Below are positions 18,082-25,877 of a stretch of DNA of 64,000 nt, in pieces. Both the position numbers and the translations under genes were made by a program. Origin of the DNA: Sediminispirochaeta smaragdinae DSM 11293 (GTDB lineage Bacteria; Spirochaetota; Spirochaetia; DSM-16054; Sediminispirochaetaceae). The notes under the pieces were generated by a model that saw only the letters and a program-made list of their open reading frames with translations, did not search any database and was not told where the DNA came from. Numbering within the stretch: the stretch's first letter is position 1; the number at the start of each line of letters is the position of its first letter. The stretch is taken from the NCBI RefSeq assembly GCF_000143985.1, contig NC_014364.1:3348001-3412000 (forward strand), read 5' to 3'.

Positions 18082-18723
18082 ATGAATGAGAAATCACAGG
18101 AAGCCCCTTTGAGCCTTGCTTTGCCAAAGGGACGGCTGCTGGATGAAATACAAGAGCGATTTGCAGAAAGGGGAATGGCCTTTTCCTTTGAAAAACGAAA
18201 ACTTGTGGCCCGCGACGAAAGCGGAACGCTTGAGATCTTTCTGGTAAAAAACAGCGATCTTCCCACATATGTGAACCATGGTATCGCAGGTCTCGGCATC
18301 TGCGGTTCCGATGTTCTGTATGAATCCGAATATCGTTTTTTTCGCCTCAAGACCTTTGATTTCGGCGGTACATCGATGTGCATTGCAGGCAGGCGGGACG
18401 AGCCCTTTTCACTGGATAAGCGAGGAGTCGCCGTTGCTACCAAATTTATCAATTTTACAAGGGATTACTTTCATCAAAGGGGGATTCCCGTTCAGATTAT
18501 CAAGCTAAACGGTTCGGTGGAGCTTGCTCCGGTTTTAGGCTTGGCACCCTACATTGTCGATCTTGTTGAAACGGGAAACACGCTCAAGGCCAACCATCTT
18601 GAAGTGAAGAAGAAGCTGGAGGATATTCATGTTCACCTGATTGCGAACCCCTCCTACTATAAGCTCCACCACCGAAAAATCGATCATTTCATACAGATGA
18701 TTGAGGAGGACAACCATGAGTGA
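18082..18723 (+). CDS. hisG: ATP phosphoribosyltransferase, short catalytic form HisG(S)
   Basis: Catalyses the first step of histidine synthesis, joining ATP and PRPP. Its 213 residues are the short form, which lacks the C-terminal regulatory domain and needs HisZ. LALPKGRLLDE near residues 11-21 and the PRPP-binding LNGSVELAPVLGLAPYIVDLVETGNTL near 148-174 (E-[IL]-AP-[IL]-x-GLAD-like) are diagnostic. AGGAG lies 7 bases upstream of the ATG; the gap to hisZ is only 9 bases. The C-terminus overlaps the hisB start by 8 bases. Confidence 0.95.
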   Translation: MNEKSQEAPLSLALPKGRLLDEIQERFAERGMAFSFEKRKLVARDESGTLEIFLVKNSDLPTYVNHGIAGLGICGSDVLYESEYRFFRLKTFDFGGTSMCIAGRRDEPFSLDKRGVAVATKFINFTRDYFHQRGIPVQIIKLNGSVELAPVLGLAPYIVDLVETGNTLKANHLEVKKKLEDIHVHLIANPSYYKLHHRKIDHFIQMIEEDNHE

Positions 18724-19306
18724 AACCATTCGCATCGAAAGAAATACAAAGGAAACCGAAATCTGTGTCAGTTTCGAGGGGCCGGAATCTCTACCGGGAA
18801 CAATTTCAACGGAAGTTCCCTTCTTCGACCACCTCCTTACCTCTATGGCGTTCCATGGGGAACTGGGCTTTACGATTTCCGCCCGGGGTGATATCGAAGT
18901 GGATCCGCATCATCTTGTCGAAGATACAGGGCTCGTACTGGGGGATGCCGTCAGAAGCTATGTTCTGAAGAAGAATGCGATCGAACGCTTCGGACATGCG
19001 GTTATCCCCATGGATGATGCATTGGTTGAGGTAACCATTGATGCGGGAGGGCGTCCCTACTTTTATATGAATGCCCTCTTCCCCCAAAGCATGTGTGGAA
19101 ATTTCGACACTGCGCTTCTGAAAGAATTCTTCCGTGCCTTTGCCGTTCGCGGAGGTTTAAACCTCCATATAGATGCACGCTACGGCGAAAATAGTCATCA
19201 TATTGCAGAAGCTGCCTTTAAGGCCCTGGGAAAAGCACTGGGAAACGCCCTAAAAAAGAAGGCAAAAGGTATAACCCCCTCGACGAAAGGAACGATTAGC
19301 GTTTGA
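18716..19306 (+). CDS. hisB: Imidazoleglycerol-phosphate dehydratase HisB
   Basis: Dehydrates IGP to imidazole acetol phosphate. About 196 residues, the monofunctional form without a histidinol-phosphatase domain. FFDHLLTSMAFHG near residues 38-50, DPHHLVEDTGLVLGDA near 63-78 and ENSHHIAEAAFKALGKAL near 161-178 carry the metal-binding His pairs. The ATG at 18716 has GGAGG 6 bases upstream; the open frame reaches further back into hisG but without a ribosome site. No other his gene follows, so the rest of the pathway must lie elsewhere. Confidence 0.96.
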   Translation: MSETIRIERNTKETEICVSFEGPESLPGTISTEVPFFDHLLTSMAFHGELGFTISARGDIEVDPHHLVEDTGLVLGDAVRSYVLKKNAIERFGHAVIPMDDALVEVTIDAGGRPYFYMNALFPQSMCGNFDTALLKEFFRAFAVRGGLNLHIDARYGENSHHIAEAAFKALGKALGNALKKKAKGITPSTKGTISV

Positions 19307-19321
19307 TAGGGGCTTAAGACC

Positions 19322-19350
19322 TTGCTTTTCTTCTATTTTTTCCCTATAGT
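19322..19350 (+). promoter_or_regulatory. Promoter upstream of the 111-residue protein gene
   Basis: -35 TTGCTT (19322-19327), a T-rich 17-base spacer, -10 TATAGT (19345-19350), predicting a start near 19357, 27 bases before the ATG. It separates the TPR-rlmN group from the his genes. Confidence 0.6.
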
Positions 19351-19383
19351 TACAAGAAAACTTGGCCTTATGGTTAGTGTGGA

Positions 19384-19719
19384 ATGAAAAAAGAGGAGTT
19401 ATCAAAGTTGCTCCCCCGGGAAGGATTCCTCAAGATCGGAAAAACCGGGAACAGGCCCTTATCGTCATCCGATCGAGCCGCACTCATCAGGAAGGGAAAC
19501 GAACAATACAATTCCGGGAACGTTGAACTTGCGAAAAGAATTTTCATCACTACTGGATATTCAGATGGTTTGATCAGGGTCGGTGACCGATGCATAGAAA
19601 ATGGGGATCCTTTGGAGGCCCTAAGACTCTACTGGCTCGCATCTGCACCAGGAAAGGTTGATGCATTGCTTGAACAAACCGCATCTGTTATTAGACGGTG
19701 GTTGAGCGAAGGGGAATGA
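19384..19719 (+). CDS. Small conserved-looking protein of unknown function
   Basis: 111 residues, not recognised. Soluble and mixed-charge; residues 25-100 (RAALIRKGNEQYNSGNVELAKRIF ... GDPLEALRLYWLASAPGKVDALL) read as two or three helical hairpins of the TPR type, so it may be a short relative of the TPR protein that follows. Its stop overlaps the region of the next start, and it has its own promoter, so it heads the unit with the TPR protein and rlmN. ATG 19384 is preceded by GTGTGGA rather than a strong Shine-Dalgarno. Confidence 0.7.
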   Translation: MKKEELSKLLPREGFLKIGKTGNRPLSSSDRAALIRKGNEQYNSGNVELAKRIFITTGYSDGLIRVGDRCIENGDPLEALRLYWLASAPGKVDALLEQTASVIRRWLSEGE

Positions 19720-19724
19720 TAGAT

Positions 19725-20870
19725 ATGATGGATATGAATGAACCAGACGAAAGAGATTTTTCCGATGCCTCGGGTCAATTTGAAGAATCTGTTCTCAATG
19801 AAATTTCTGAGCTCTCGAAAAGAGGCTATCAGCTGCTGAAAGAAAATCTCACAGGAGAGGCGGAGCGTTGCTTCGAAAAAATCCTGCAGCATGATGAATT
19901 TAATAATTATGCACTTGTAGGGATGGGGGATGCTTCCCGTAAACGGGGACATTTCAGAGATGCCATCACCTACTATCAACGCTGTCTTCAACATCACGAC
20001 GGCAATAACTATGCACTCTTCGGGCTTGCAGACTGTTATAAGGCCCTAAATAAATATGATGATGCAATTAAGATATGGGAGCGGTATCTTCAACACGACG
20101 AGAAAAACGTCACCGTCCTTACCAGAGTTGCGGATGCCTATCGAAAGGTGAAGGACTTTCGCCATTCGAAAGAGGTATATCTCCAGGTCCTGGAAATCGA
20201 ACCTGACAACCCATATGCGCTCATCGGCCTAGGTCATCTCCATTATGACTTTAGAGAATATGAGCAGGCCCTTCAGTATTGGGAGAGAATGCTGCAAGTC
20301 AAGAAAGAGAGCGTCGACATCAGAGTTCTCACCAGCTTGGGAAACTGCCACAGGAAGCTGAAGACCTATGCACAGGGGCTTGAATACTTCCATAAGGCAT
20401 TGGAACTGGAACCGCAAAATTTCTACGCCCTCTTCGGGATGGCGGATTGTTATCGGGGAATGGATCATCATGCCGATTCTCTTGAGTATTGGCATCGAAT
20501 TCTCAAACTCGATCCCCACAACAAGGTAATACTCACCCGAGCCGGCGATGCCTACCGCTGTATGGGCGATTACGACAATGCCGAGGAATATTACCGCAAG
20601 GCCCTTAACATCGAATTTGATGTTTATGCTATTCTTGGCTTGGCACTTATCAACAAGGCACGGGGAAATTACGAGGAGGCCATCGAAAGCCTTTACGGAC
20701 TTTTGAAAGACGACCCCAAAAACCATCGTCTGTACACCGAGATAGCGGAGTGTTACCTTGCCCTGGGACAAAAGTATAAGGCCCTCGAGGTTTTAGGGGA
20801 TTTTCAGCGTCTTGGTATCCGCAACAGCTACGTTTCGTCTCTCGTTGAGAAGATTCGTCAAGGCGGATGA
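19725..20870 (+). CDS. Tetratricopeptide repeat protein
   Basis: About 381 residues made almost wholly of TPR units, nine or ten in number. Each has the pattern of ...YALxGMGDxxxxxGxxxxAIxYYxxxLxxxxxN; examples are NNYALFGLADCYKALNKYDD and NFYALFGMADCYRGMDHHAD. There is no signal peptide, so it is cytoplasmic and most likely a protein-binding scaffold. I chose ATG 19725 because AAGGGG lies 10 bases upstream; ATG 19716, overlapping the previous stop, is also possible. The stop overlaps the rlmN start by 4 bases. The partner is unknown. Confidence 0.88.
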   Translation: MMDMNEPDERDFSDASGQFEESVLNEISELSKRGYQLLKENLTGEAERCFEKILQHDEFNNYALVGMGDASRKRGHFRDAITYYQRCLQHHDGNNYALFGLADCYKALNKYDDAIKIWERYLQHDEKNVTVLTRVADAYRKVKDFRHSKEVYLQVLEIEPDNPYALIGLGHLHYDFREYEQALQYWERMLQVKKESVDIRVLTSLGNCHRKLKTYAQGLEYFHKALELEPQNFYALFGMADCYRGMDHHADSLEYWHRILKLDPHNKVILTRAGDAYRCMGDYDNAEEYYRKALNIEFDVYAILGLALINKARGNYEEAIESLYGLLKDDPKNHRLYTEIAECYLALGQKYKALEVLGDFQRLGIRNSYVSSLVEKIRQGG

Positions 20871-21937
20871 GCCCGTCATATTACCCCTTCCCGGAAGGCA
20901 CCGACTGCGCTTCCGGCCTATTTCCCGATGAAATCTGTCGCGTATTTCACCTCTCCCCCGCTTTTCGGGGGAAACAGGTGTTCAGGGCACTCCAGCAAGG
21001 AATATCCTCCTGGACGCAGATATCAACCCTATCCCTGAACGACCGAAACCGACTGAGTGAAGAAGCTTCCCTTTTTTCTTCCGTGCCTACGCGGTTCGAC
21101 GAGGCATCCGACGGCAGTGCGAAGTTATTATTAGAACTTATCGACGGACGCTTTGTGGAATCGGTACTTCTGGTAGATGAGAGCGGCCGCAAAACAGCCT
21201 GCCTCTCCAGCCAGGTCGGCTGCGCCATGAGATGTGCTTTCTGTCGGACCGGAACCATGGGTCTTCTGAGGAATCTCAGTACAGGAGAAATTCTCGAACA
21301 GTATTATCACCTGAAAAATCGTTATGGGGAGATATCGAATATTGTCTTTATGGGGATGGGAGAACCCCTTGCAAATCTTCCTCCGGTACAAAAGGCAATA
21401 GCGATTCTTAACCATCCGGAAGGCCCAGGTATCGGCATAAGGAAAATAACGGTCTCCACCTGCGGCATCGTCGACGGAATCCGTTCTCTTAGCGAAACAG
21501 CATTAATTCCCCGTCTTGCCTGTTCCCTGGTAACCGCAGATCCAAAGTTACGCCAGAGGCTTATGCCGGTTAGCAAAGCAAACCCCTTACCGGAACTAAA
21601 ACAGGCATTACACTTCTATCAAGAAAAAAGCAAGCGGCGAATAACCCTGGAATGTGTACTTCTCGGCGGCATTAATAGTGCAGAGGAACAGGCCCAAGGC
21701 GTAGCTGACTTCGCAAGGGGTTTATCGGTATTGGTAAACGTCATTCCCTGGAACCCTACGGAAGGGCTTGATTTCCGGCCGCCGAGCGACCAGGAGATCA
21801 TCCGATACAGAAAGCGCCTCGAACAGGCCGGTATCGCCGTTTCCAGGCGCTACCGACGCGGTTCTGAAATTAACGGTGCCTGCGGTCAGTTAGCGGTCCT
21901 CGAGAACCGCCCTGATTCGTCTGACCCCTGCAGATGA
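20867..21937 (+). CDS. rlmN: Dual-specificity RNA methyltransferase RlmN (23S A2503, tRNA A37)
   Basis: Radical-SAM enzyme that puts a C2 methyl group on A2503 of 23S rRNA and on A37 of some tRNAs. 356 residues. The cluster motif CAMRCAFC near residues 119-126 supplies the [4Fe-4S] ligands. MGMGEPLAN near 164-172 is the SAM-binding GEP-type motif. The C-terminal GSEINGACGQL near 329-340 holds one of the two catalytic cysteines. The start overlaps the TPR gene. The last 48 bases overlap the convergent alaS gene, so both proteins' C-termini are encoded on opposite strands of the same DNA. Confidence 0.95.
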   Translation: MSPSYYPFPEGTDCASGLFPDEICRVFHLSPAFRGKQVFRALQQGISSWTQISTLSLNDRNRLSEEASLFSSVPTRFDEASDGSAKLLLELIDGRFVESVLLVDESGRKTACLSSQVGCAMRCAFCRTGTMGLLRNLSTGEILEQYYHLKNRYGEISNIVFMGMGEPLANLPPVQKAIAILNHPEGPGIGIRKITVSTCGIVDGIRSLSETALIPRLACSLVTADPKLRQRLMPVSKANPLPELKQALHFYQEKSKRRITLECVLLGGINSAEEQAQGVADFARGLSVLVNVIPWNPTEGLDFRPPSDQEIIRYRKRLEQAGIAVSRRYRRGSEINGACGQLAVLENRPDSSDPCR

Positions 21938-23683
21938 GGATTGCTCCTTCGTAATCTTAAATCGCCCCAATTGGCCGGTATGCTCTACATGCGGGCCGCC
22001 ACAGACCTCTTTTGAAAAATCACCAATAGAATAGACCTTTACCTGTTCGCCGTACTTGCTTTCAAAGAAGGCAAGGGCACCGGCGGCCCGGGCCTCATCA
22101 AGGCTCATCATCTCCATGGAAACAGGGAGATCACGGTCGATTTGTTGGTTGACAATCTCCTCAACCCGACGGACCTCTTCATCGCTCATCTTCTCAGGAT
22201 GCACAAAATCGAAGCGAAGCCGTTCGGTGGTAATATTACTTCCCTTCTGCTGTACGTGCTCGCCCAGCACCATCCTAAGGGCCTTATGGAGGAGATGCGT
22301 GGCGGTATGGAGTGCAGTAGTCCGCTCAGAATGGTCGGCAAGGCCGCCCTTGAAGCTCTTCTCGGCTCCCTTCTTGGAGAGCTCCTGATGCTTTTCAAAG
22401 GATTTCTCGAATCCCTCCCGATCGACCGTTAAATCATGCTCGGCGGCAAGCTCCTCGGTTATCTCCAGCGGAAAACCGTAGGTATCGTAGAGACGAAAGG
22501 CAACCCGACCAGGGATAACACCGCTTTTACTCTTTTTGAGATTGGGAAGAAGCTTCTCAAATTCGTGCTCACCCTTTTTCAGGGTCTCAGAAAAACGTGC
22601 CTCTTCCGCCGTTAGCTCTTCACGAACAAAGTCCTTTGCAGCAATCAGCTCGGGATAGGGAAGACCATACCGTTCGAAAACAATATCAGCAAGTTCAGAG
22701 AGAAAAGCACGGTCGATACCGAGTTTCAGCCCATGCCGAACGGCGCGGCGAATAAGGCGCCGAAGAATATAGCCTTGTCCCAGGTTGGAAGGCTTCACTC
22801 CCCGTTCATCGCCAAGAATGAAAACGGCGGTTCGGACATGATCGGCAATGATCCTGATGGAGGTATCGTCTCCCTCGTCCTTGCCATACTGTTTTCCGGA
22901 AAGCCGCTCAATGCCTGAAATCAGCGGGGTAAAGGCCTCGGTTTCATAGACCGATCGTTTTCCCTGCAGTACGGCAACGGTACGCTCTATGCCCATTCCG
23001 GTATCGACACATGTACGCTCAAGAGGAACAAAACTTCCGTCAGCCTGCTTATTGTACTGCATGAAGACATCGTTCCACACCTCGAAGTACTTTCCGCACG
23101 GGCAACCGGGCCGACAGTCGTCTCCGCAAGCATCCCTTCCAGTGTCGATGAACATCTCTGTATCAGGGCCGCAGGGACCAGTCTCACCGGCAGGCCCCCA
23201 CCAGTTGTCCCCCCTACCGAGAAAGAAAATTCTATCTTCAGGGATTCCCATACGCTTCCAGACGGAAGCCGATTCTTCATCCCTGGGAACCTCATCGTCG
23301 CCGGCAAAACAGGTAACCGAAAGCTTTTCCACCGGGATTCCCAGCCACTTGGGACTTGTGAGGAATTCAAAACTCATGGAAATGGCATCTTCCTTAAAAT
23401 AGTCCCCAAGAGACCAGTTTCCAAGCATCTCAAAAAAGGTGAGGTGATGGGGATCTCCTACCGCATCGATATCACCGGTCCGGATACACTTCTGATAATC
23501 GGTAAGACGCGTTCCGGCAGGATGCGGCTCACCCAGCAGATATGGAACCAGGGGATGCATACCCGCGGTAGTAAAAAGCACGGTAGGATCATTTTCAGGG
23601 ATAAGGCTCTGGCCCGTAATACGGGCATGTCCTTTTGAAACAAAAAATTCGATGTATTTATTACGGAGTTCGTCAGAGTTCAT
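21890..23683 (-). CDS. alaS: Alanyl-tRNA synthetase, short form without the C-Ala domain
   Basis: 597 residues against about 870 in most bacteria. The catalytic core is intact (TTAGMHPLVPYL near residues 37-48, FFEMLGNWSLGDYF near 83-96), and the editing domain is present (HTATHLLHKAL near 456-466; CGGPHVEHTGQLG near 561-573). The chain ends right after the editing domain, so the DHHA1/C-Ala region is missing; spirochaetal AlaRS is known to be short in this way. Neighbour of a fliG-like gene, as I recall for fliG1-alaS in Borrelia. The ATG has no Shine-Dalgarno and sits 8 bases from a strong -10, so the mRNA is probably leaderless. The 3' end overlaps rlmN by 48 bases. Confidence 0.95.
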   Translation of the reverse strand: MNSDELRNKYIEFFVSKGHARITGQSLIPENDPTVLFTTAGMHPLVPYLLGEPHPAGTRLTDYQKCIRTGDIDAVGDPHHLTFFEMLGNWSLGDYFKEDAISMSFEFLTSPKWLGIPVEKLSVTCFAGDDEVPRDEESASVWKRMGIPEDRIFFLGRGDNWWGPAGETGPCGPDTEMFIDTGRDACGDDCRPGCPCGKYFEVWNDVFMQYNKQADGSFVPLERTCVDTGMGIERTVAVLQGKRSVYETEAFTPLISGIERLSGKQYGKDEGDDTSIRIIADHVRTAVFILGDERGVKPSNLGQGYILRRLIRRAVRHGLKLGIDRAFLSELADIVFERYGLPYPELIAAKDFVREELTAEEARFSETLKKGEHEFEKLLPNLKKSKSGVIPGRVAFRLYDTYGFPLEITEELAAEHDLTVDREGFEKSFEKHQELSKKGAEKSFKGGLADHSERTTALHTATHLLHKALRMVLGEHVQQKGSNITTERLRFDFVHPEKMSDEEVRRVEEIVNQQIDRDLPVSMEMMSLDEARAAGALAFFESKYGEQVKVYSIGDFSKEVCGGPHVEHTGQLGRFKITKEQSSSAGVRRIRAVLEDR

Positions 23684-23691
23684 GATACATG

Positions 23692-23720
23692 ATAGTACGG
23701 AGGCTGTACAAGCTTGTCAA
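23692..23720 (-). promoter_or_regulatory. Promoter of alaS (predicted leaderless)
   Basis: On the minus strand, -35 TTGACA (23715-23720), 17-base spacer, -10 TACTAT (23692-23697), then 8 bases to the ATG at 23683. The expected start point lies 0-3 bases before the ATG. Confidence 0.75.
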
Positions 23721-23751
23721 TAGAGTCCGGAGAAAGAGGCTTTTGGGACAA

Positions 23752-24270
23752 TCACATCTCTTCAAGATCGGGGTGGCTTCCTCCCTCGGAAAATTCCTGG
23801 AAGAAATAGACCAAAGCCCCGTTTTTCGTTACCCGCAGATCCGCATACCCCTTTTCCACAAGGAGCTCAAGGGCCTTTTTTACATCATCAAGCCCCTTAT
23901 CACACTCCAAAGCAACCGAGCTTGGGGTAACAACGCCCTTGTTCTTTTTGGCGGTCTTCAGGATGGCCTGCTCGAGACTCTCTTTCCGCCCGAGGCTCCG
24001 TGCACCTCCGGTATGGGTTCTGTCGATCGGTCCATGAGCACCTCCCGCCATGGCCCCAAGAAAGGCATTGTGGTAACCGACCCTGAGATTTGCCTCACGA
24101 ACCTGCATGGGAAGAGTGATGAGATCGTAAAAAGCCCCGATTCCGAAAAGACCACCGGTAAAGAGGTAGAGGAGCCCGCTCCCCGGTTTTCCAAGATAAA
24201 AACGGTGAAATCCAAGCGCACCAAAACCAGAAATGAGCCATAGAAGATATGCAATACCGGTAGAATACAC
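23752..24270 (-). CDS. TM2-domain membrane protein with winged-helix-like C-terminus
   Basis: 172 residues. Residues 8-55 form a TM2 domain: two membrane spans around FGALGFHRFYLGKPGSGLLY and GGLFGIGAFYDLITLP. The soluble C-terminal part (LEQAILKTAKKNKGVVTPSSVALE ... LDDVKKALELLVEKGYADL) has the pattern of a small winged-helix domain. The GTG start at 24270 has GGAGG 8 bases upstream. It lies 70 bases after the fliG-like gene and probably shares its transcript. Function of TM2 proteins in bacteria is largely unknown. Confidence 0.8.
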   Translation of the reverse strand: MYSTGIAYLLWLISGFGALGFHRFYLGKPGSGLLYLFTGGLFGIGAFYDLITLPMQVREANLRVGYHNAFLGAMAGGAHGPIDRTHTGGARSLGRKESLEQAILKTAKKNKGVVTPSSVALECDKGLDDVKKALELLVEKGYADLRVTKNGALVYFFQEFSEGGSHPDLEEM

Positions 24271-24340
24271 GAGAAGCGCCTCCTTCGATTATAAAGCTAC
24301 TACGAAATAGAGGAAACGACAAGATACTTGTGCTATCGAG

Positions 24341-25474
24341 CTATATCAGGGGGTTATGGTCATCGGATAGAACTATCTCACCCCGTTCGACAAGTCCCCT
24401 TACATAGGCAAGAAAATTGTTTCGAGCCTTATCGACTTCATCACGCCGAAGGGGACCTAAAATCTCCAACTCCGATTGGACAAAGAGTTTTCTACGATCG
24501 CTTATACAGGAAAAGAGTTTTTCCTTCACCTCATCGTTTTGCTCCGTCATAAGAAGCGCAATCTCCCGATCTTCGAAATCTCTGAGAACACGCTGCATAT
24601 CACGGTCGGAAATACGAAGCAGATCGTCGACAGTAAAAAGCCGTTTGGAGATTTGTTCTTTCAGTACTACGTCGCCTTCACCCAAGGTGTCAAGAATGCG
24701 CTCCCCTTCCCTAAAGTTCATCTGCTTCAAGATGGAGGCAAGAACCGCTTGACCGTCGACTTCCTCCGTTACAACTCGCCCCTGCGCGTGTAATCGCTCC
24801 TGCAGCTTCATCTCGATAGAGGCGACAACAGAAGGAGATACCCGTTCCATCCTAGCAAGACGGCGAACCGTTTCAACCTGCAGTGACGGAGAAAGCATCT
24901 TTACAATCTCTCCCGATTTTTTACGGGAAAGGAAGCTAAGGACAATGGCAATAACTGCTGCCGATTCCCGCCGTAACAAAAGGAAGATCTGCTGGCTCTC
25001 TATCTCTTCGAGAAAGGAAAAAGGCTTTTCGCCGCCGAAGGGTATAACCTTTTCAAGGAGTGCATCCCCCTTGTCTCTGCCGAAGGCCTTCTCGAGCATG
25101 GAGCGTGCCACCTCGACACCACCGCTAACAGCCTTTGCTTTATCCTCAGCCTTCCCAAATTGATCGAATAGGAGCTTCGCCTCTTCCTTATCAATCCGCT
25201 TTATCCCGGCAATCTCTCTGGTGATCTTTTCGATTTCATCGGTAGAAAAATGGGCAAGAATCCTTGCAGCTTGTTCCTTGCCTAAAAGGAGCAATAATTT
25301 TGCTGCCTTACGATAGGGATTCCCCGCAATCCCCTTCTTGAGAAATCCCCGGAGCGAAGAACTTTCATCAGAAGGGCTTTGCTCTTTATCCTTTTCTACG
25401 TTTCCTTCTTTTCCTGGTTTTTCCGTTTTTCCGAAACGGCCGTATGCCATGGCCGCTCTTTTGGGATCACTCAT
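24341..25474 (-). CDS. FliG-like flagellar switch protein paralogue (FliG1 type)
   Basis: 377 residues with a polar 50-residue N-terminal extension, then FliG N (YRKAAKLLLLLGKEQAARIL near residues 53-72), middle, and C domains. The middle-domain EHPQ motif that binds FliM is replaced (RRESAAVIAIVLSFL). In the C-terminal torque helix, one of the two adjacent acidic residues is Ser (QSELEILGPLR), while SDRR and the Arg after GPL are kept. Spirochaetes carry two FliG proteins; this one fits the divergent FliG1, not the main motor copy. Next to alaS. ATG 25474 stands 6 bases from a -10 hexamer, so it is probably leaderless; the GGAGGG lies within the promoter spacer. Confidence 0.85.
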   Translation of the reverse strand: MSDPKRAAMAYGRFGKTEKPGKEGNVEKDKEQSPSDESSSLRGFLKKGIAGNPYRKAAKLLLLLGKEQAARILAHFSTDEIEKITREIAGIKRIDKEEAKLLFDQFGKAEDKAKAVSGGVEVARSMLEKAFGRDKGDALLEKVIPFGGEKPFSFLEEIESQQIFLLLRRESAAVIAIVLSFLSRKKSGEIVKMLSPSLQVETVRRLARMERVSPSVVASIEMKLQERLHAQGRVVTEEVDGQAVLASILKQMNFREGERILDTLGEGDVVLKEQISKRLFTVDDLLRISDRDMQRVLRDFEDREIALLMTEQNDEVKEKLFSCISDRRKLFVQSELEILGPLRRDEVDKARNNFLAYVRGLVERGEIVLSDDHNPLI

Positions 25475-25480
25475 GGTTCT

Positions 25481-25509
25481 ATACTACCCTCCAAAAGGGG
25501 CCTGGTCAA
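25481..25509 (-). promoter_or_regulatory. Promoter of the fliG-like gene (predicted leaderless)
   Basis: On the minus strand, -35 TTGACC (25504-25509), 17-base spacer, -10 TAGTAT (25481-25486), then the 6 bases AGAACC and the ATG at 25474. Transcription should begin at or next to the start codon. MITE copy C begins 24 bases upstream of the -35 box. Confidence 0.7.
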
Positions 25510-25532
25510 TTTCTCATTGGAAAGCTTTTCTA

Positions 25533-25677
25533 CTGTTCGGAATCCTGGTGATCAAAAGGCGGCAATTCCTTTTCTCTGCGTCAATTGAAAGCCAAACCAT
25601 GGGAAAACGTATGCACTGGCATAAAAGAAAGATATCTACCTGTTAAACGGCATGTGCATCACCAGGATTCCGAACAC
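25533..25677. mobile_element. MITE copy C (145 bp)
   Basis: Left end CTGTTCGGAATCCTGGTGAT and right end ATCACCAGGATTCCGAACAC are almost perfect inverted repeats of about 20 bases. TA flanks both sides (25531-25532, 25678-25679). It is non-coding. It lies between the fliG-like promoter and the tRNA-Phe promoter. The repeats are better preserved than in the other two copies, so this may be the most recent insertion. Confidence 0.85.
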
Positions 25678-25705
25678 TAAGGAAAGCTTTTTTTCCCGAC
25701 CCGCC

Positions 25706-25734
25706 TTGACATTTTTGGCAGCATTGGGTATATA
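25706..25734 (+). promoter_or_regulatory. Promoter of tRNA-Phe
   Basis: -35 TTGACA (25706-25711), 17-base spacer, -10 TATATA (25729-25734), close to consensus, 12 bases before the mature tRNA 5' end. The 5' leader would be very short. Confidence 0.8.
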
Positions 25735-25746
25735 TACATGCGTCGC

Positions 25747-25819
<73 letters not shown>

Positions 25820-25822
25820 CAA

Positions 25823-25858
25823 GAGCTGCCTGAGATTTTCTCAGGCAGCTTCTTTTTT
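25823..25858 (+). terminator. Intrinsic terminator after tRNA-Phe
   Basis: GCTGCCTGAG and CTCAGGCAGC form a perfect 10-pair stem around ATTTT, followed by TTCTTTTTTG. It acts only in the plus direction, since the other strand has an A-run instead of a T-run. Confidence 0.9.
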
Positions 25859-25877
25859 GTTTTATGGAGTTTCAAAC

